Assembly (NCBI RefSeq): GCF_034931005.1
Contig: NZ_JAYGIN010000012.1
Location: 212,446-276,445 of the forward strand
Origin: Arcicella sp034931005
GTDB lineage: Bacteria; Bacteroidota; Bacteroidia; Cytophagales; Spirosomataceae
Direction: 5' to 3'
DNA: 64,000 nucleotides
Made by a program: the position numbers and the translations under genes. Positions within the stretch are counted from its first letter, which is position 1. Every line of letters starts with the position of its first letter. This document shows, piece after piece, positions 42,981 through 52,196 of this stretch. Below the pieces are notes generated by a model, which was not told where the DNA came from, made no database searches, and was given only the letters and a program-made list of their open reading frames with translations.

Positions 42981-43751
42981 ATGACTTCCTACGTTGCTGA
43001 TTTATTAGAAGAAAAGTATTTGCAGTACAATCAGCCAAATTTTATTCCCAACGACCCCGTTTGTATTCCTCATCTTTTTTCACGCAAACAAGATATTGAA
43101 ATCATGGGTTTTTGGGCGGCAGTTTTGGCATGGGGGCAGCGTAAAACCATCATCAATAAGTGTAAAGAATTGATTGAGTTGATGGATAATTCGCCGTATG
43201 ATTTTGTAGTTAATCATCAAGATTCTGACTTAAAACGTCTTCTGAATTTCAAACATCGTACCTTCAATGCTACCGATACCCTGTATTTTATCGCTTGGTT
43301 TCAAGACTTTTATCATAGACATGAAAGCTTAGAAGAAGCATTTTTGTATGAAAATTCAAATCAAGAATTGAATACCAAACAGCATCTGATAAATTTTCAT
43401 GACCGTTTTTTTAGTTTAGAAGATTTTCCAGAACGAACGAGAAAACACATTGCTACGCCAATCAGAAATTCTTCTTGCAAGCGTATCAATATGTTTTTGA
43501 GATGGATGGTTCGTCAGGACGATAAAGGTGTTGATTTTGGTATTTGGACAAATATAAAAACATCACAATTGATTTGCCCTTGCGATGTCCATGTTGATAG
43601 AGTTGCACGCCATTTGGGACTTATTCAAAGACCTAAACCAGATTGGACGACGGCGGTAGAATTAACAGAAAATCTCAAAAAACTTGACCCAAATGACCCT
43701 GCAAAATATGATTTTGCCCTTTTCGGCTTGGGAGTTGAAGGTGAAATGTAA
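42981..43751 (+). CDS. TIGR02757/DUF2400 family protein
   Basis: The 256-residue protein belongs to the TIGR02757 (DUF2400) family, recognised from FIPNDPVCIPHLFSRKQDIEIMGFWAAVLAWGQRKTIINKC, SPYDFV, and the late segment with Cys residues FGIWTNIKTSQLICPCDVHVDRVARHLGL and PAKYDFALFGLGVEGEM. A helix-hairpin-helix DNA glycosylase-like fold has been suggested for this family because of the VDTHV-like element (here CDVHVDRVAR), but activity is not established. Ordinary spacing from its neighbours gives no functional clue. Confidence 0.85.
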   Translation: MTSYVADLLEEKYLQYNQPNFIPNDPVCIPHLFSRKQDIEIMGFWAAVLAWGQRKTIINKCKELIELMDNSPYDFVVNHQDSDLKRLLNFKHRTFNATDTLYFIAWFQDFYHRHESLEEAFLYENSNQELNTKQHLINFHDRFFSLEDFPERTRKHIATPIRNSSCKRINMFLRWMVRQDDKGVDFGIWTNIKTSQLICPCDVHVDRVARHLGLIQRPKPDWTTAVELTENLKKLDPNDPAKYDFALFGLGVEGEM

Positions 43752-43850
43752 TTTTATTGGATGTTCTTTTTTCGATATTTGTTAAGTGAAACATCAAAAA
43801 ACGAAAACCCAATATCAAAAACCAAACATCAAGAAACGAATATCAATATT

Positions 43851-44795
43851 ATGAAAATCACAAAAGAACCTTTCGGACATTTTACAGAATATGTTTTGAC
43901 AAATCCAGAAACGGGTGAGGCTTTATATATTTTGCCAGAATTTGGTGGAATGATTCGTAAAATGACTTTGCAAAAAGATGGTCATCTTCATCATGTAATT
44001 GAATGTGGAAATACGGCTGAAAAACTTTTAGCAGGTATGAATGCTTACCCATCAGCTCATTTATTTCCTTGGGGAAATCGGGTAAGAAATGGTAAATATA
44101 ATTTTCAAAATGTTGATTATCAGTTAGCTGTCAATGAAATTGGTCTGAAAAATGCTATTCATGGATTGGTGAGTTTTGCTCCTTTTGAAGTTATAGAAGA
44201 AACCGTTAATGAAGTAGAAGCCATCTTGACTTTGCGATATTCTTATTATGGTGGTGCTTTAGGTTTTCCTTTTCCTTTTGTGTTGGAAATTTCCCATATT
44301 TTTAGTTCTGATGAAGGTTTAGAAATTAATTATTCTATCAAAAATACAGGAACAAGAGATATGCCAATGGTTTTGGGTTGGCATCCATACTTTAAAATTG
44401 AAGGAGAAAAAGCCGATGATTGGCAGATTGATTTTCCAGCGACCCATCAATATAGTGCTGATAGTCAGATGATTTCAGTAGATAAAATCCCTGTAAATTT
44501 TTCAGGAATAATGGACTTGAAAGGGAAAACGTTAGATGCCGTTTTTGCGATGAAAACGTCGAGTAAAATTGTTTCAAAACTACATTCTCCTAAGAAAAAC
44601 ATGAGTTTGAATGTTTGGCAAGAGGGTATGAAAGGTGGTTTTACTTTTACGGTAGTGTATATTCCTGCCAGTCGAGATTGTATCGCTATTGAGCCAATGA
44701 CAGGAAATACCGACGCTTATAATTCAGGCGATGGACTTTTGGTTTTGGAAAGTGGAAAGACTTTTGAGATTGCTTGTGGGGTTTATATTTCGTAA
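43851..44795 (+). CDS. Aldose 1-epimerase family protein
   Basis: Aldose 1-epimerases (galM-like) interconvert alpha and beta anomers of hexoses. The 314-residue protein starts at the ATG 43851 (MKITKEPFGHFTEYVLTNPE); upstream codons to 43761 look non-family-like. Conserved elements are SAHLFPWGNRVRNGKYNF, NAIHGLVSFAPFEV with a catalytic His, LEINYSIKNTGTRDMPMVLGWHPYFKI with the second His, and C-terminal IAIEPMTGNTDAYNSGDGLLVLESGKTFE carrying a catalytic Glu. It stands in a loose cluster with no other sugar gene. Confidence 0.88.
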   Translation: MKITKEPFGHFTEYVLTNPETGEALYILPEFGGMIRKMTLQKDGHLHHVIECGNTAEKLLAGMNAYPSAHLFPWGNRVRNGKYNFQNVDYQLAVNEIGLKNAIHGLVSFAPFEVIEETVNEVEAILTLRYSYYGGALGFPFPFVLEISHIFSSDEGLEINYSIKNTGTRDMPMVLGWHPYFKIEGEKADDWQIDFPATHQYSADSQMISVDKIPVNFSGIMDLKGKTLDAVFAMKTSSKIVSKLHSPKKNMSLNVWQEGMKGGFTFTVVYIPASRDCIAIEPMTGNTDAYNSGDGLLVLESGKTFEIACGVYIS

Positions 44796-44820
44796 ATTTG
44801 AATAAAACTATTTAGAAATC

Positions 44821-45453
44821 ATGTATAAAAGTAATTTTAGAGAATGGACTTTAGATAAAATTGAAGAGACCTTCGGCTTACAACAAGTTAGAAGATTACC
44901 TATTTTAGAAGAACTGTTAGCTCATGAGTACCAAGCTGATGCTTATGAAACAAGATACTTGTCAAATCTGAGTGAAAAATATCTTACTCTTGGGGGAGAT
45001 AACTGGAATGAAGTTGAGCTTGAAAATAAATTTATCAGTCCATTAATTGTATTTTCAGATATTGCGAATCAAAAATACTCATATTTTTTAGAAAGAGAGC
45101 TTTCAATAACGCTTGGTGAATATGAGTTAAGTGGTAAAGTTGATGGAATGATTGCAACGGGATTTCGAAATCCTAAAATACCCTATTTTTGTTTGAGTGA
45201 GTATAAACGACAGACTGACCCTAATGGTGACCCAACTGGTCAGGCTTTAATTGCCATGTTGGTTGCTCAAAAGCTAAATAATAATCAGAAACCAATATTT
45301 GGAAGTTATATTATTGGAAGAGATTGGTATTTTATGGCATTGGTCGATAATGAATATGCTATTAGTAAGGATTTTTCGTGTGTAGCTGATGAAGTTTTCG
45401 ATATTTATCGAATTTTGAAAGGTTTAAGCATTCAGATTGAGAAACTTATATAA
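44821..45453 (+). CDS. Solitary PD-(D/E)XK nuclease-like protein
   Basis: The 210-residue protein is mostly alpha/beta, with GEYELSGKVDGMIATGFRNPKIPYFCLSEYKRQ at about 97-130, where D and later E-x-K are spaced as in the PD-(D/E)XK nuclease core, followed by the helix DPTGQALIAMLVAQKLN. This resembles single-gene restriction-like or type I R-subunit-related proteins of Bacteroidota. No methylase or other partner lies nearby, so it is not an obvious restriction-modification system. The catalytic spacing should be checked against a structural profile. It begins 25 bp after the epimerase gene. Confidence 0.55.
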   Translation: MYKSNFREWTLDKIEETFGLQQVRRLPILEELLAHEYQADAYETRYLSNLSEKYLTLGGDNWNEVELENKFISPLIVFSDIANQKYSYFLERELSITLGEYELSGKVDGMIATGFRNPKIPYFCLSEYKRQTDPNGDPTGQALIAMLVAQKLNNNQKPIFGSYIIGRDWYFMALVDNEYAISKDFSCVADEVFDIYRILKGLSIQIEKLI

Positions 45454-45460
45454 GTCGAAA

Positions 45461-46096
45461 TTACCTTCTTTCCGTCAAAGCCACTTTTATTCCAAGGGCA
45501 ATGAGTGTTATGCCACAAATCTTATTGATATAATTGGTAATGTTTGTGTTTCCTTTCAATTTTGAAAAAAATGTGGAAGCGAAAAGAGCTAAAATTAAAC
45601 ACCAAATTGTACCTGTAACCGTAAACGAGAAACCCAACGTAAGAAATGGTAAAACGGTGTTTTTTACGTTTGAATTAATGAACTGGGGCAAAAAAGCGAT
45701 GAAAAACAAGGCAACTTTGGGGTTTAAGACATTGGTTATTACGCCATCTCGATAGACTTTAAAATAGTCTGTTTCTGGACTTTCTAATAGATTTTCGGTA
45801 TTCAAAACGGCTTTATCTGTTAGCATTTTGAAACCAATATATAAAAGATAAATTGCACCTGCGTACTTTACAATATTGAAAACCAAAATCGATTTTGCAA
45901 TGATAATGGACAAACCAAACGCCGCCAAAAAAGTATGAACAATACTTCCCGTAGCGATTCCTAAAACTGACATTATTCCAGCTTTTTTCCCCTGAGCCAT
46001 ACTTCTTGAGATAATAAAAATAGTATCATTCCCAGGAGTGACATTTAGCAAAATACCAGTTAATAAAAACGTTTCATAATTGATGATTCCTGTCAT
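45461..46096 (-). CDS. LysE/RhtB family amino-acid exporter
   Basis: The 211-residue, six-helix membrane protein has the LysE-family pattern LLTGILLNVTPGNDTIFIISRSMAQGKKAGIMSVLGIATGS (the NxTPGND motif near residue 17-23) and later NVLNPKVALFFIAFLPQF. It exports amino acids, possibly homoserine, threonine or related compounds, as judged from the family only. Its start lies 5 bp after the stop of the histidine kinase gene on the same strand, so they are co-transcribed. Confidence 0.92.
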   Translation of the reverse strand: MTGIINYETFLLTGILLNVTPGNDTIFIISRSMAQGKKAGIMSVLGIATGSIVHTFLAAFGLSIIIAKSILVFNIVKYAGAIYLLYIGFKMLTDKAVLNTENLLESPETDYFKVYRDGVITNVLNPKVALFFIAFLPQFINSNVKNTVLPFLTLGFSFTVTGTIWCLILALFASTFFSKLKGNTNITNYINKICGITLIALGIKVALTERR

Positions 46097-46101
46097 AATT
46101 T

Positions 46102-49100
46102 TTATATCGCCAAAGGCAGTGTAAAATAGAACGTACTTCCCACATCTTGCACGGTATCAAACCAAATACTTCCTTTTGAATTATCCACTACCCATTTGGC
46201 AAGGGCAAGCCCAACGCCTGTTCCTTCGGCTTTAGTAGAGAAATCAAGCATGAAAATTTTGCTATGATTTTCTTTCAAGACCCCAATTCCGTTGTCTGTA
46301 ATGCTAAAAGTTACAGATTCTGTATTGATTTCAACCTTGATTCTAATAACAGGTTTGCGTTCAGAAGGTACAGATTGAATGGCATTCATCAAAAGATTGT
46401 TGATGATATTGCCTGTCAATTGACGGTCACCCCAAACCATTACGGCTTTGTTCGGAACGTCTTTTGAAATATTAATTTTCTTGTCTTCAAAGAATAAATT
46501 GGCTACTTTATTTACCTCATAAACAAAATCAAAAACCTCACGTTTTGGAATTGGCAAACGAGCAAAATCTGAGAATGAATTGGCGATGTACGATAAATTG
46601 TCAATTTGTCCTGTTAAAGATTCAATTTGGTCTTTTATTTGGGCAGTATCAATCGTTGCACCTCTTGATAATTTGTGTTGTAGCAATTGCAACGACAATT
46701 TCATCGGTGTAAGTGGATTCTTGATTTCATGAACCACTTGTTTTGCCATTTGTTGCCAAGCCGACTGTTTGGTAGTATCTGCCAAAGCCACTTTCGATTC
46801 TTCCAATTTTACCAACATATCATTGTAGGCTTTTATCAAAACGCCAATTTCATCATCTGAACGCCAGGCAAGTGGTTCACTTGGTTTGCTCAAATCTACT
46901 TTTCGTAACTTGTTGGTTATCAGTCGCAATGGAACAGTTAATACATTCGAAGCGAAGTATGAAAGTAGTAATAAACCCAAGAAAATCGTGGTAAATGTAT
47001 TCAGTAAAGAACCAATAACAGCTCCAACTTCTTTTTCGTAAGCCACTTTTGAGTCGTAAAAAGGAATACTTACCACACCTGCTAATGTTCCATCATTGGC
47101 ATTTATTCCTACATAAGAACCCATGAAATTTAGATTTCCCATTGATTCTGGAATGATGGCATTGTGTTCTTTTTCTTCAATAATTCTGATATAAGCCTCT
47201 GGATTTAAGTAAGTTGAAACAATTCCAGTTTCGTAACTTAATAATTTATTGGTTGCCAATAAACGACCTGTTGTGTCAAAAACACTAACGTATTTTTTGG
47301 TATTTGTTGAAATATTTTTGAGCGTATCAGTCAAGAATTGCTTACTCATTTTCCCTTGAATAAACCTATCAACGGCAGGTAAAATACTGATTCCAGCATT
47401 TTCAGTTTGACTTACATACGACTGTTCTTGACTTTCAGATAGTTTTGTACCAATAATACTGAGCGTAATACCGACTACCAAAATAAGTGGAAGTAAGAAG
47501 GCAACATTGAGATAAATCTGGATTTTGGTCGCAAAATTGACATTCAGGTTTGAAAATCCATAGCGAATGGCATAAACCAAAATAATAAAAATGATGGTTA
47601 CAACCAAAATGAGAAACAAAAATGAGAAGTTAGAATAAATGGTGGCAAGGCTAATTTGTTCTGACGAAACCACAATTTTACGTCCATTTTTATTAGTAAC
47701 TGCTACGTGATTGTAACCGTTGTCAATAATTCCTTCTTCGCTAATTTGTTTGCCTTCTACTAAACTGAGCGGCATTTTACGCTCGTAATTATAATTTTTT
47801 CCGCCCAATTTGATAATTCGTCCATTTTCGTAAACGGCATAACTATAATTACTGGCTTCCAATTGTTCTTCGCCACTGGTTGGTAAATCCGCAAGTGCAG
47901 CGTCACGGGTTGCATCATTACGCTTTCGCAAGTCAATGATAACGTAGCCAATTGCTTTATTTTCAGCGTTTAATAAGGGAATAAAATCAATGTATTGCTT
48001 TTGATAACCATTGCTAACATCGTTAATGAAAAACAAATTATTGTAATCTGTCCGATATTTTTGCGTTTTGTATTTATTCTCATAATCTTGAAAACTGAGT
48101 GCATCCGAAACGTTATCTAATGATTTTCCATTAACATCAAAAGCCGAAACTTCGGTGTCGTAATAGTCAAAATAACTATCTAAAATCTCTCTTCGGATAA
48201 AATTCTGAACTTGTTCACGAGGTAATAACGCTGATTTTATCAATTCTTTCAAGGTAGAATCTTTACTAATATCTACATTGGCCTTGCTAAGTTTAAATTC
48301 TCCGATTTCATCATTTTCAGCCAAATATTTATTTCCAAAAGCCTGTTTTTGAATAAAGTCTTTTCTAATAGCTTGATGGTGAATTACATACGTTCCTAAA
48401 ATTGCACACGCCAACGCACCCAAAAAGAAATAAATAGAAGTTTGATAACGGAAAGTATATAAAAATTTAGGAAACTGACTAATCAAAAGTGAAGCTACAT
48501 AAAGCCCATGTAAGAGAATTAATAAAATGTTTGAAGATTGAAGACTCAGAATGATTATGCTCCAAATTAATAAGCCAATCAAAAGAGCAAAAAATCCCCA
48601 ACGTTTGGCATTTCTATTAAGTTTTATAACAAGATTCGTCAATAAGTGTGTGGCTAAAAAATAAACAATTGAAAGCAACACAAACCCACCCAATGAAGAT
48701 AATTTTAAAGGTTTTTCTAAAAAATCAATATTTAGGGCAAGGTCTAATTGATAAGCTGATTTTTCATAGACATTTTGTAATTGTCGGTAAAAACCTTGAA
48801 ACACGCTAAAACTCAGAATAATAATTATTACTGATATTATCTTTTTTGCAATGTCTGGCAAGTGTAATAACCAAAAATATCGCTTCATTTTATAGTAATT
48901 ATTTACCAAATAAATCAATAAAATGATAATAATTGTAAGATTTAAAAGCAAATCTCCAAGTGACGGAGCAATGATTGATGAGGTATAAAATTTAGGATTA
49001 AAAAGTGCTGATTCGTAGAAAATAAAAGGAATATTGTAGTAAAGCATGATGGCTCTAAATAACAAAAAATACCCCATGAGCAGTAAAAAACCTCTACCAT

Positions 49101-49848
49101 AACGGTGCGTTGTGTTCAAATACCAAATCCATGCAAATAGATAAACCACCAAAAAAAACATACTCAATAGTCCCAAAAGAATGACATTTGAAGGAATGGA
49201 TTGGTTTTTTAAGTTATCAATTTTTGAAGGAGTTACCGAAAATAAAAATTCCTTCGTTTCAGAATACATATTTAGGTGCGTTGCAGCAACTGGCGATGTC
49301 TCAATTTGTTGTGGGTCGGCGGTGAAAATATTAGGATTGTAATTGGTTTTGATGTGATTACTTTCCGATTCAAATTGACGGAATAAAGTGACTACCGAAA
49401 ATATTTCAAAATTATCGGGCGTACCAATCACTAAACGGCGATTTACAATAAATTTCCCCTCTGGCGTTTGAATGGATTTGAGGTTATAATTACCTTCAAC
49501 TGCTTGATATTCTGGTATAAATCGGTGGTCAGACCAGAAAATTAACCTACTATTTTTGAAGATGAAATAGGGATGAATTGTGCCTGTTTTGAGGTGAGAA
49601 AAAGTGGTATCTTTTGATTGTGAAACTAAGGTTACAACTTTTGCTAAATCTTCATTTGAAGAACGAATTTCTTCTTGAACTTTGGTCTGAATATTATACA
49701 GATATTTGTCTTCAGTAGCACTTACAGGACCTTTCTTGGTGATGAAAAACATGAGCATCGCCAAGCCAAAAGTTGCCAATGCAAGGATTAAAAATATGTT
49801 TTTCTTAGTAAAAATGAGTTTTAGTAAGGAAGTAAATCGTTTTGACAT
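46102..49848 (-). CDS. Very large NtrY-like sensor histidine kinase
   Basis: The 1248-residue protein has an N-terminal region with about 11 membrane helices (about 15-490) and periplasmic loops, then a periplasmic Cache-like segment with two more helices (about 770-980), a HAMP domain (KLRKVDLSKPSEPLAWRSDDEIG), a HisKA domain with the phospho-His at about 1040 (HEIKNPLTPMKL) and a C-terminal HATPase_c with NIINNLLMNAIQS, ITDNGIGV and GTGVGLALAKWVVD. The kinase core is NtrY-like. The usual response regulator (NtrX) is not adjacent; instead lysE follows in the same transcript. The extended multi-span sensor region is remarkable, about twice the usual NtrY length. Confidence 0.9.
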   Translation of the reverse strand: MSKRFTSLLKLIFTKKNIFLILALATFGLAMLMFFITKKGPVSATEDKYLYNIQTKVQEEIRSSNEDLAKVVTLVSQSKDTTFSHLKTGTIHPYFIFKNSRLIFWSDHRFIPEYQAVEGNYNLKSIQTPEGKFIVNRRLVIGTPDNFEIFSVVTLFRQFESESNHIKTNYNPNIFTADPQQIETSPVAATHLNMYSETKEFLFSVTPSKIDNLKNQSIPSNVILLGLLSMFFLVVYLFAWIWYLNTTHRYGRGFLLLMGYFLLFRAIMLYYNIPFIFYESALFNPKFYTSSIIAPSLGDLLLNLTIIIILLIYLVNNYYKMKRYFWLLHLPDIAKKIISVIIIILSFSVFQGFYRQLQNVYEKSAYQLDLALNIDFLEKPLKLSSLGGFVLLSIVYFLATHLLTNLVIKLNRNAKRWGFFALLIGLLIWSIIILSLQSSNILLILLHGLYVASLLISQFPKFLYTFRYQTSIYFFLGALACAILGTYVIHHQAIRKDFIQKQAFGNKYLAENDEIGEFKLSKANVDISKDSTLKELIKSALLPREQVQNFIRREILDSYFDYYDTEVSAFDVNGKSLDNVSDALSFQDYENKYKTQKYRTDYNNLFFINDVSNGYQKQYIDFIPLLNAENKAIGYVIIDLRKRNDATRDAALADLPTSGEEQLEASNYSYAVYENGRIIKLGGKNYNYERKMPLSLVEGKQISEEGIIDNGYNHVAVTNKNGRKIVVSSEQISLATIYSNFSFLFLILVVTIIFIILVYAIRYGFSNLNVNFATKIQIYLNVAFLLPLILVVGITLSIIGTKLSESQEQSYVSQTENAGISILPAVDRFIQGKMSKQFLTDTLKNISTNTKKYVSVFDTTGRLLATNKLLSYETGIVSTYLNPEAYIRIIEEKEHNAIIPESMGNLNFMGSYVGINANDGTLAGVVSIPFYDSKVAYEKEVGAVIGSLLNTFTTIFLGLLLLSYFASNVLTVPLRLITNKLRKVDLSKPSEPLAWRSDDEIGVLIKAYNDMLVKLEESKVALADTTKQSAWQQMAKQVVHEIKNPLTPMKLSLQLLQHKLSRGATIDTAQIKDQIESLTGQIDNLSYIANSFSDFARLPIPKREVFDFVYEVNKVANLFFEDKKINISKDVPNKAVMVWGDRQLTGNIINNLLMNAIQSVPSERKPVIRIKVEINTESVTFSITDNGIGVLKENHSKIFMLDFSTKAEGTGVGLALAKWVVDNSKGSIWFDTVQDVGSTFYFTLPLAI

Positions 49849-50094
49849 TAGGGTCTGTTTATTTGTTATTTGTAATAAGACAAATTTTATACCACTACTT
49901 ATGGAAATGTATTAAAATGTTTAGAGTCAGGCTATTATGAGTTATATATTGAAGCCACAAATAACACCAGTCAGATAAAATTATGCAGGCAACTTTGTAA
50001 GAAACCTGAAAAAATTACCTAATTTGTGCAATTTGTGGCTTAAAATGATGTGAAATGATATGTTAAATTACGAATAAAAACGCAAAGACTAAAA

Positions 50095-50388
50095 CTAAAC
50101 TGCCAAGAACTGGTTTACCAAAAGTCTCCATTCTTCTTCCAAACTGACATTAGGCATAGTTGTTTTGGCTCTTCTGTACCAATAATTGGCATTCCAGTCA
50201 TCACCTTCTTTGCGATGCAAATACGCATGAAGGCGGTCATAGGCTTGTGTTCCTTCCTGCGACTGAGCAATATTATGAGCCGATTCCCAATCATCTTTTC
50301 CATCGTACCAGAGTGCCTCAAGGATTTCAGAGATATTTTGCGGAGGATTTAACGCTGTGAGTGAGTTATTGAATTCTGTAATTGTCAT
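50095..50388 (-). CDS. Hypothetical 97-residue protein
   Basis: This small protein has no signal or membrane segment. It is Trp-, Asn- and His-rich, ALWYDGKDDWESAHNIAQSQEG and DRLHAYLHRKEGDDWNANYWYRRA being the distinctive parts; WESAHN and similar words appear in Cytophagales proteins annotated only as hypothetical. A low-charge, single compact domain is likely. It lies alone on the minus strand between the kinase and the L,D-transpeptidase genes. Confidence 0.75.
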   Translation of the reverse strand: MTITEFNNSLTALNPPQNISEILEALWYDGKDDWESAHNIAQSQEGTQAYDRLHAYLHRKEGDDWNANYWYRRAKTTMPNVSLEEEWRLLVNQFLAV

Positions 50389-50520
50389 ATTTAATTTTTG
50401 AGTACGAATTTAAGAATTTTCACGTAAAATAACTTTTGTACTAATCCACGTTTCCAGAAAATTGTCTTTAGCCTCAAAATTCATAAATTGCATCCAAATT
50501 TTTCCCCCATATAAATCACT

Positions 50521-51270
50521 ATGAAAAAACTGCTACTTTATATTCCGCTGTTTGTTTTGTTATGTTCTTTAACAAATCCGCCCATTGATTTTTACCAAGC
50601 ACAATTACGTTTTCCAAGAGTAAGAGAAGCGTTAAAATCTAAGGGTAAAGTCGTTGATGAAATGCTTGCTTCCAAAGGCGTGAATACTTCTAATTTTGAC
50701 CTGTTTTTTAGAGTTTTCAAAAAGGAACAGAAATTTGAAGTGTGGGCAAAAAACAAACAAGAAGGAAAATTTCAACTCATTAAAGTGTATGATTTTTGTT
50801 CCAGTACAGGTGTTTTAGGCCCCAAACGCCGTTCAGGGGATAGACAAACTCCCGAAGGTTTTTATACCATTGACGCTTTCAATCCAACCAGTAATTATTA
50901 TTTGTCTTTCAGAGTGGGTTATCCAAATGCTTCCGATAAAAAATTGGCAGATTGGTTAAATCCAGGCGATAATATTTTTGTACATGGTTCTTGTATTACT
51001 ATTGGTTGTATTCCTGTGGGAGACGAAAATATTAAAGAATTGTACTTATTGGCGGCACGAGCAAAAAGTGGAGAGCAAGAAATTCCAATTCATATTTTCC
51101 CAAATAAAATGACCGACGAAAACTATTCAGCCTTGAAAAGTGAATATGCTTCAAATGCTACTTTATTAGAATTTTGGTCATGGCTAAAACCTGGTTATGA
51201 TGCTTTTGAAAACGGAAATATTGTTCCAACAGTAACGGTTGACGATGCGGGTAAATATATTGTAAAATAG
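50521..51270 (+). CDS. YafK-type murein L,D-transpeptidase
   Basis: The 249-residue protein has an N-terminal signal (LLYIPLFVLLCSLT) and a YkuD (L,D-transpeptidase) domain. The catalytic loop is IFVHGSCITIGCIPVGDEN, with the active-site Cys in the HGSCxTxGC form used by YafK/DpaA enzymes, which are thought to cleave or exchange peptidoglycan-bound proteins. KRRSGDRQTPEGFYTI is the usual upstream element. It probably acts on periplasmic peptidoglycan; in YafK-type enzymes the crosslinking activity is often lost. A hairpin follows at 51294. Confidence 0.9.
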   Translation: MKKLLLYIPLFVLLCSLTNPPIDFYQAQLRFPRVREALKSKGKVVDEMLASKGVNTSNFDLFFRVFKKEQKFEVWAKNKQEGKFQLIKVYDFCSSTGVLGPKRRSGDRQTPEGFYTIDAFNPTSNYYLSFRVGYPNASDKKLADWLNPGDNIFVHGSCITIGCIPVGDENIKELYLLAARAKSGEQEIPIHIFPNKMTDENYSALKSEYASNATLLEFWSWLKPGYDAFENGNIVPTVTVDDAGKYIVK

Positions 51271-51293
51271 AAATTTGTTAAAATTAGAATATC

Positions 51294-51331
51294 AAAACCT
51301 CCTGTGAGTTTTCAACTTATAGGAGGTTTTT
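51294..51331 (+). terminator. Terminator after L,D-transpeptidase
   Basis: AAAACCTCCTGTGAG pairs imperfectly with CTTATAGGAGGTTTT, followed by T and A. It ends the yafK-like transcript. Confidence 0.8.
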
Positions 51332-51465
51332 TATTGACTTTAATGATAAAGATGCCATTTTGTCTTTGTTGATTAAAGCAAAGAAGACATAATGTCTTGA
51401 TGTTTTGGCTGGTATAAGATTTGAAGCTTACAAAGCACAAACAACAAATGACAAACTGCACAATC

Positions 51466-51864
51466 ATGGAAAATAAGAAAATAGTAATCCCAAGAGAGAT
51501 TTTAGCCAATATAGATTTTAGTAATACTCTAAACGGTGGACGAGTTGAACCCAATATTCAAGTTAATCAAACAGAAAATGCTTACGAAGTTTTTGTAAAA
51601 GTAGCAGGTTTGGAAGCTGACCATTTGAAAGTAGATATTGAAGAAAACCGCCTGTTACTTTATGCTTTACAACCTGTTTTGAAAACCGCAGAACAGGAAA
51701 TCGCTGACAATTACGTTCAACAAACCATTGGACAACTAATGCTTCCAAATTTTGTTGATTTAGAAAATATCTCAGCACGTTATCATAATCATCAATGGAA
51801 AATTGTTATGCCTTTTGACGATAATCGTAAAGGATTTAAAAGAAATGTGGAAGTTGAGTTTTGA
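51466..51864 (+). CDS. Hsp20/alpha-crystallin family protein
   Basis: Small heat-shock proteins bind unfolding proteins without ATP. The 132-residue protein begins at the ATG at 51466 (MENKKIVIPREILANID); another in-frame ATG is at 51448. A shortened alpha-crystallin-like domain is seen (VEPNIQVNQTENAYEVFVKVAGLEADHLKVDIEENRLLLYA, later ISARYHNHQWKIVMPF), but the usual C-terminal I-x-I motif is absent. It is shorter and more divergent than standard Hsp20. It is the only gene between two intergenic stretches. Confidence 0.7.
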   Translation: MENKKIVIPREILANIDFSNTLNGGRVEPNIQVNQTENAYEVFVKVAGLEADHLKVDIEENRLLLYALQPVLKTAEQEIADNYVQQTIGQLMLPNFVDLENISARYHNHQWKIVMPFDDNRKGFKRNVEVEF

Positions 51865-52196
51865 TAAGTAGTTATTCGTTATTGGAGATTGGTTATCGGT
51901 ACAAGTCGTCATACCGCCAATAACCAATTGGTAATAGTAACTCGTTCAGACGATAGTCATACCGCCAATAACCAATTGGTAATAGTAACTTGGTCAGACG
52001 ATAGTCAGACCGCTAACCAACAATATCTCATAAAAAGCAAAATCTTAACAAGACAAATCAACCATTAACCAATCACACGTATCCAATAACCTAAATATAT
52101 ATCCCGCCCTGCAAGGTACGCCTGTGCAGGGTATTTTTTTGTGTTTCAAGATAAAAAATCCTTAAATTGTGGTCTCATAAATTTTAATCTTTCACT
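51865..52196. repeat. 332-bp spacer with a 48-bp tandem duplication and hairpin
   Basis: GTCATACCGCCAATAACCAA begins a 48-bp unit at 51908, repeated almost exactly at 51956 and begun a third time at 52004. Each unit holds the palindromic-looking AATAACCAATTGGTAATAG. A hairpin CCCTGC...GCAGGG with T-run follows at about 52107-52140. No gene is present. Confidence 0.8.

Noticed and set aside
44821..45453. A complete restriction-modification or other defence island
   Set aside because: Neighbours are a sugar epimerase and an exporter, and no methylase, toxin or helicase is near.
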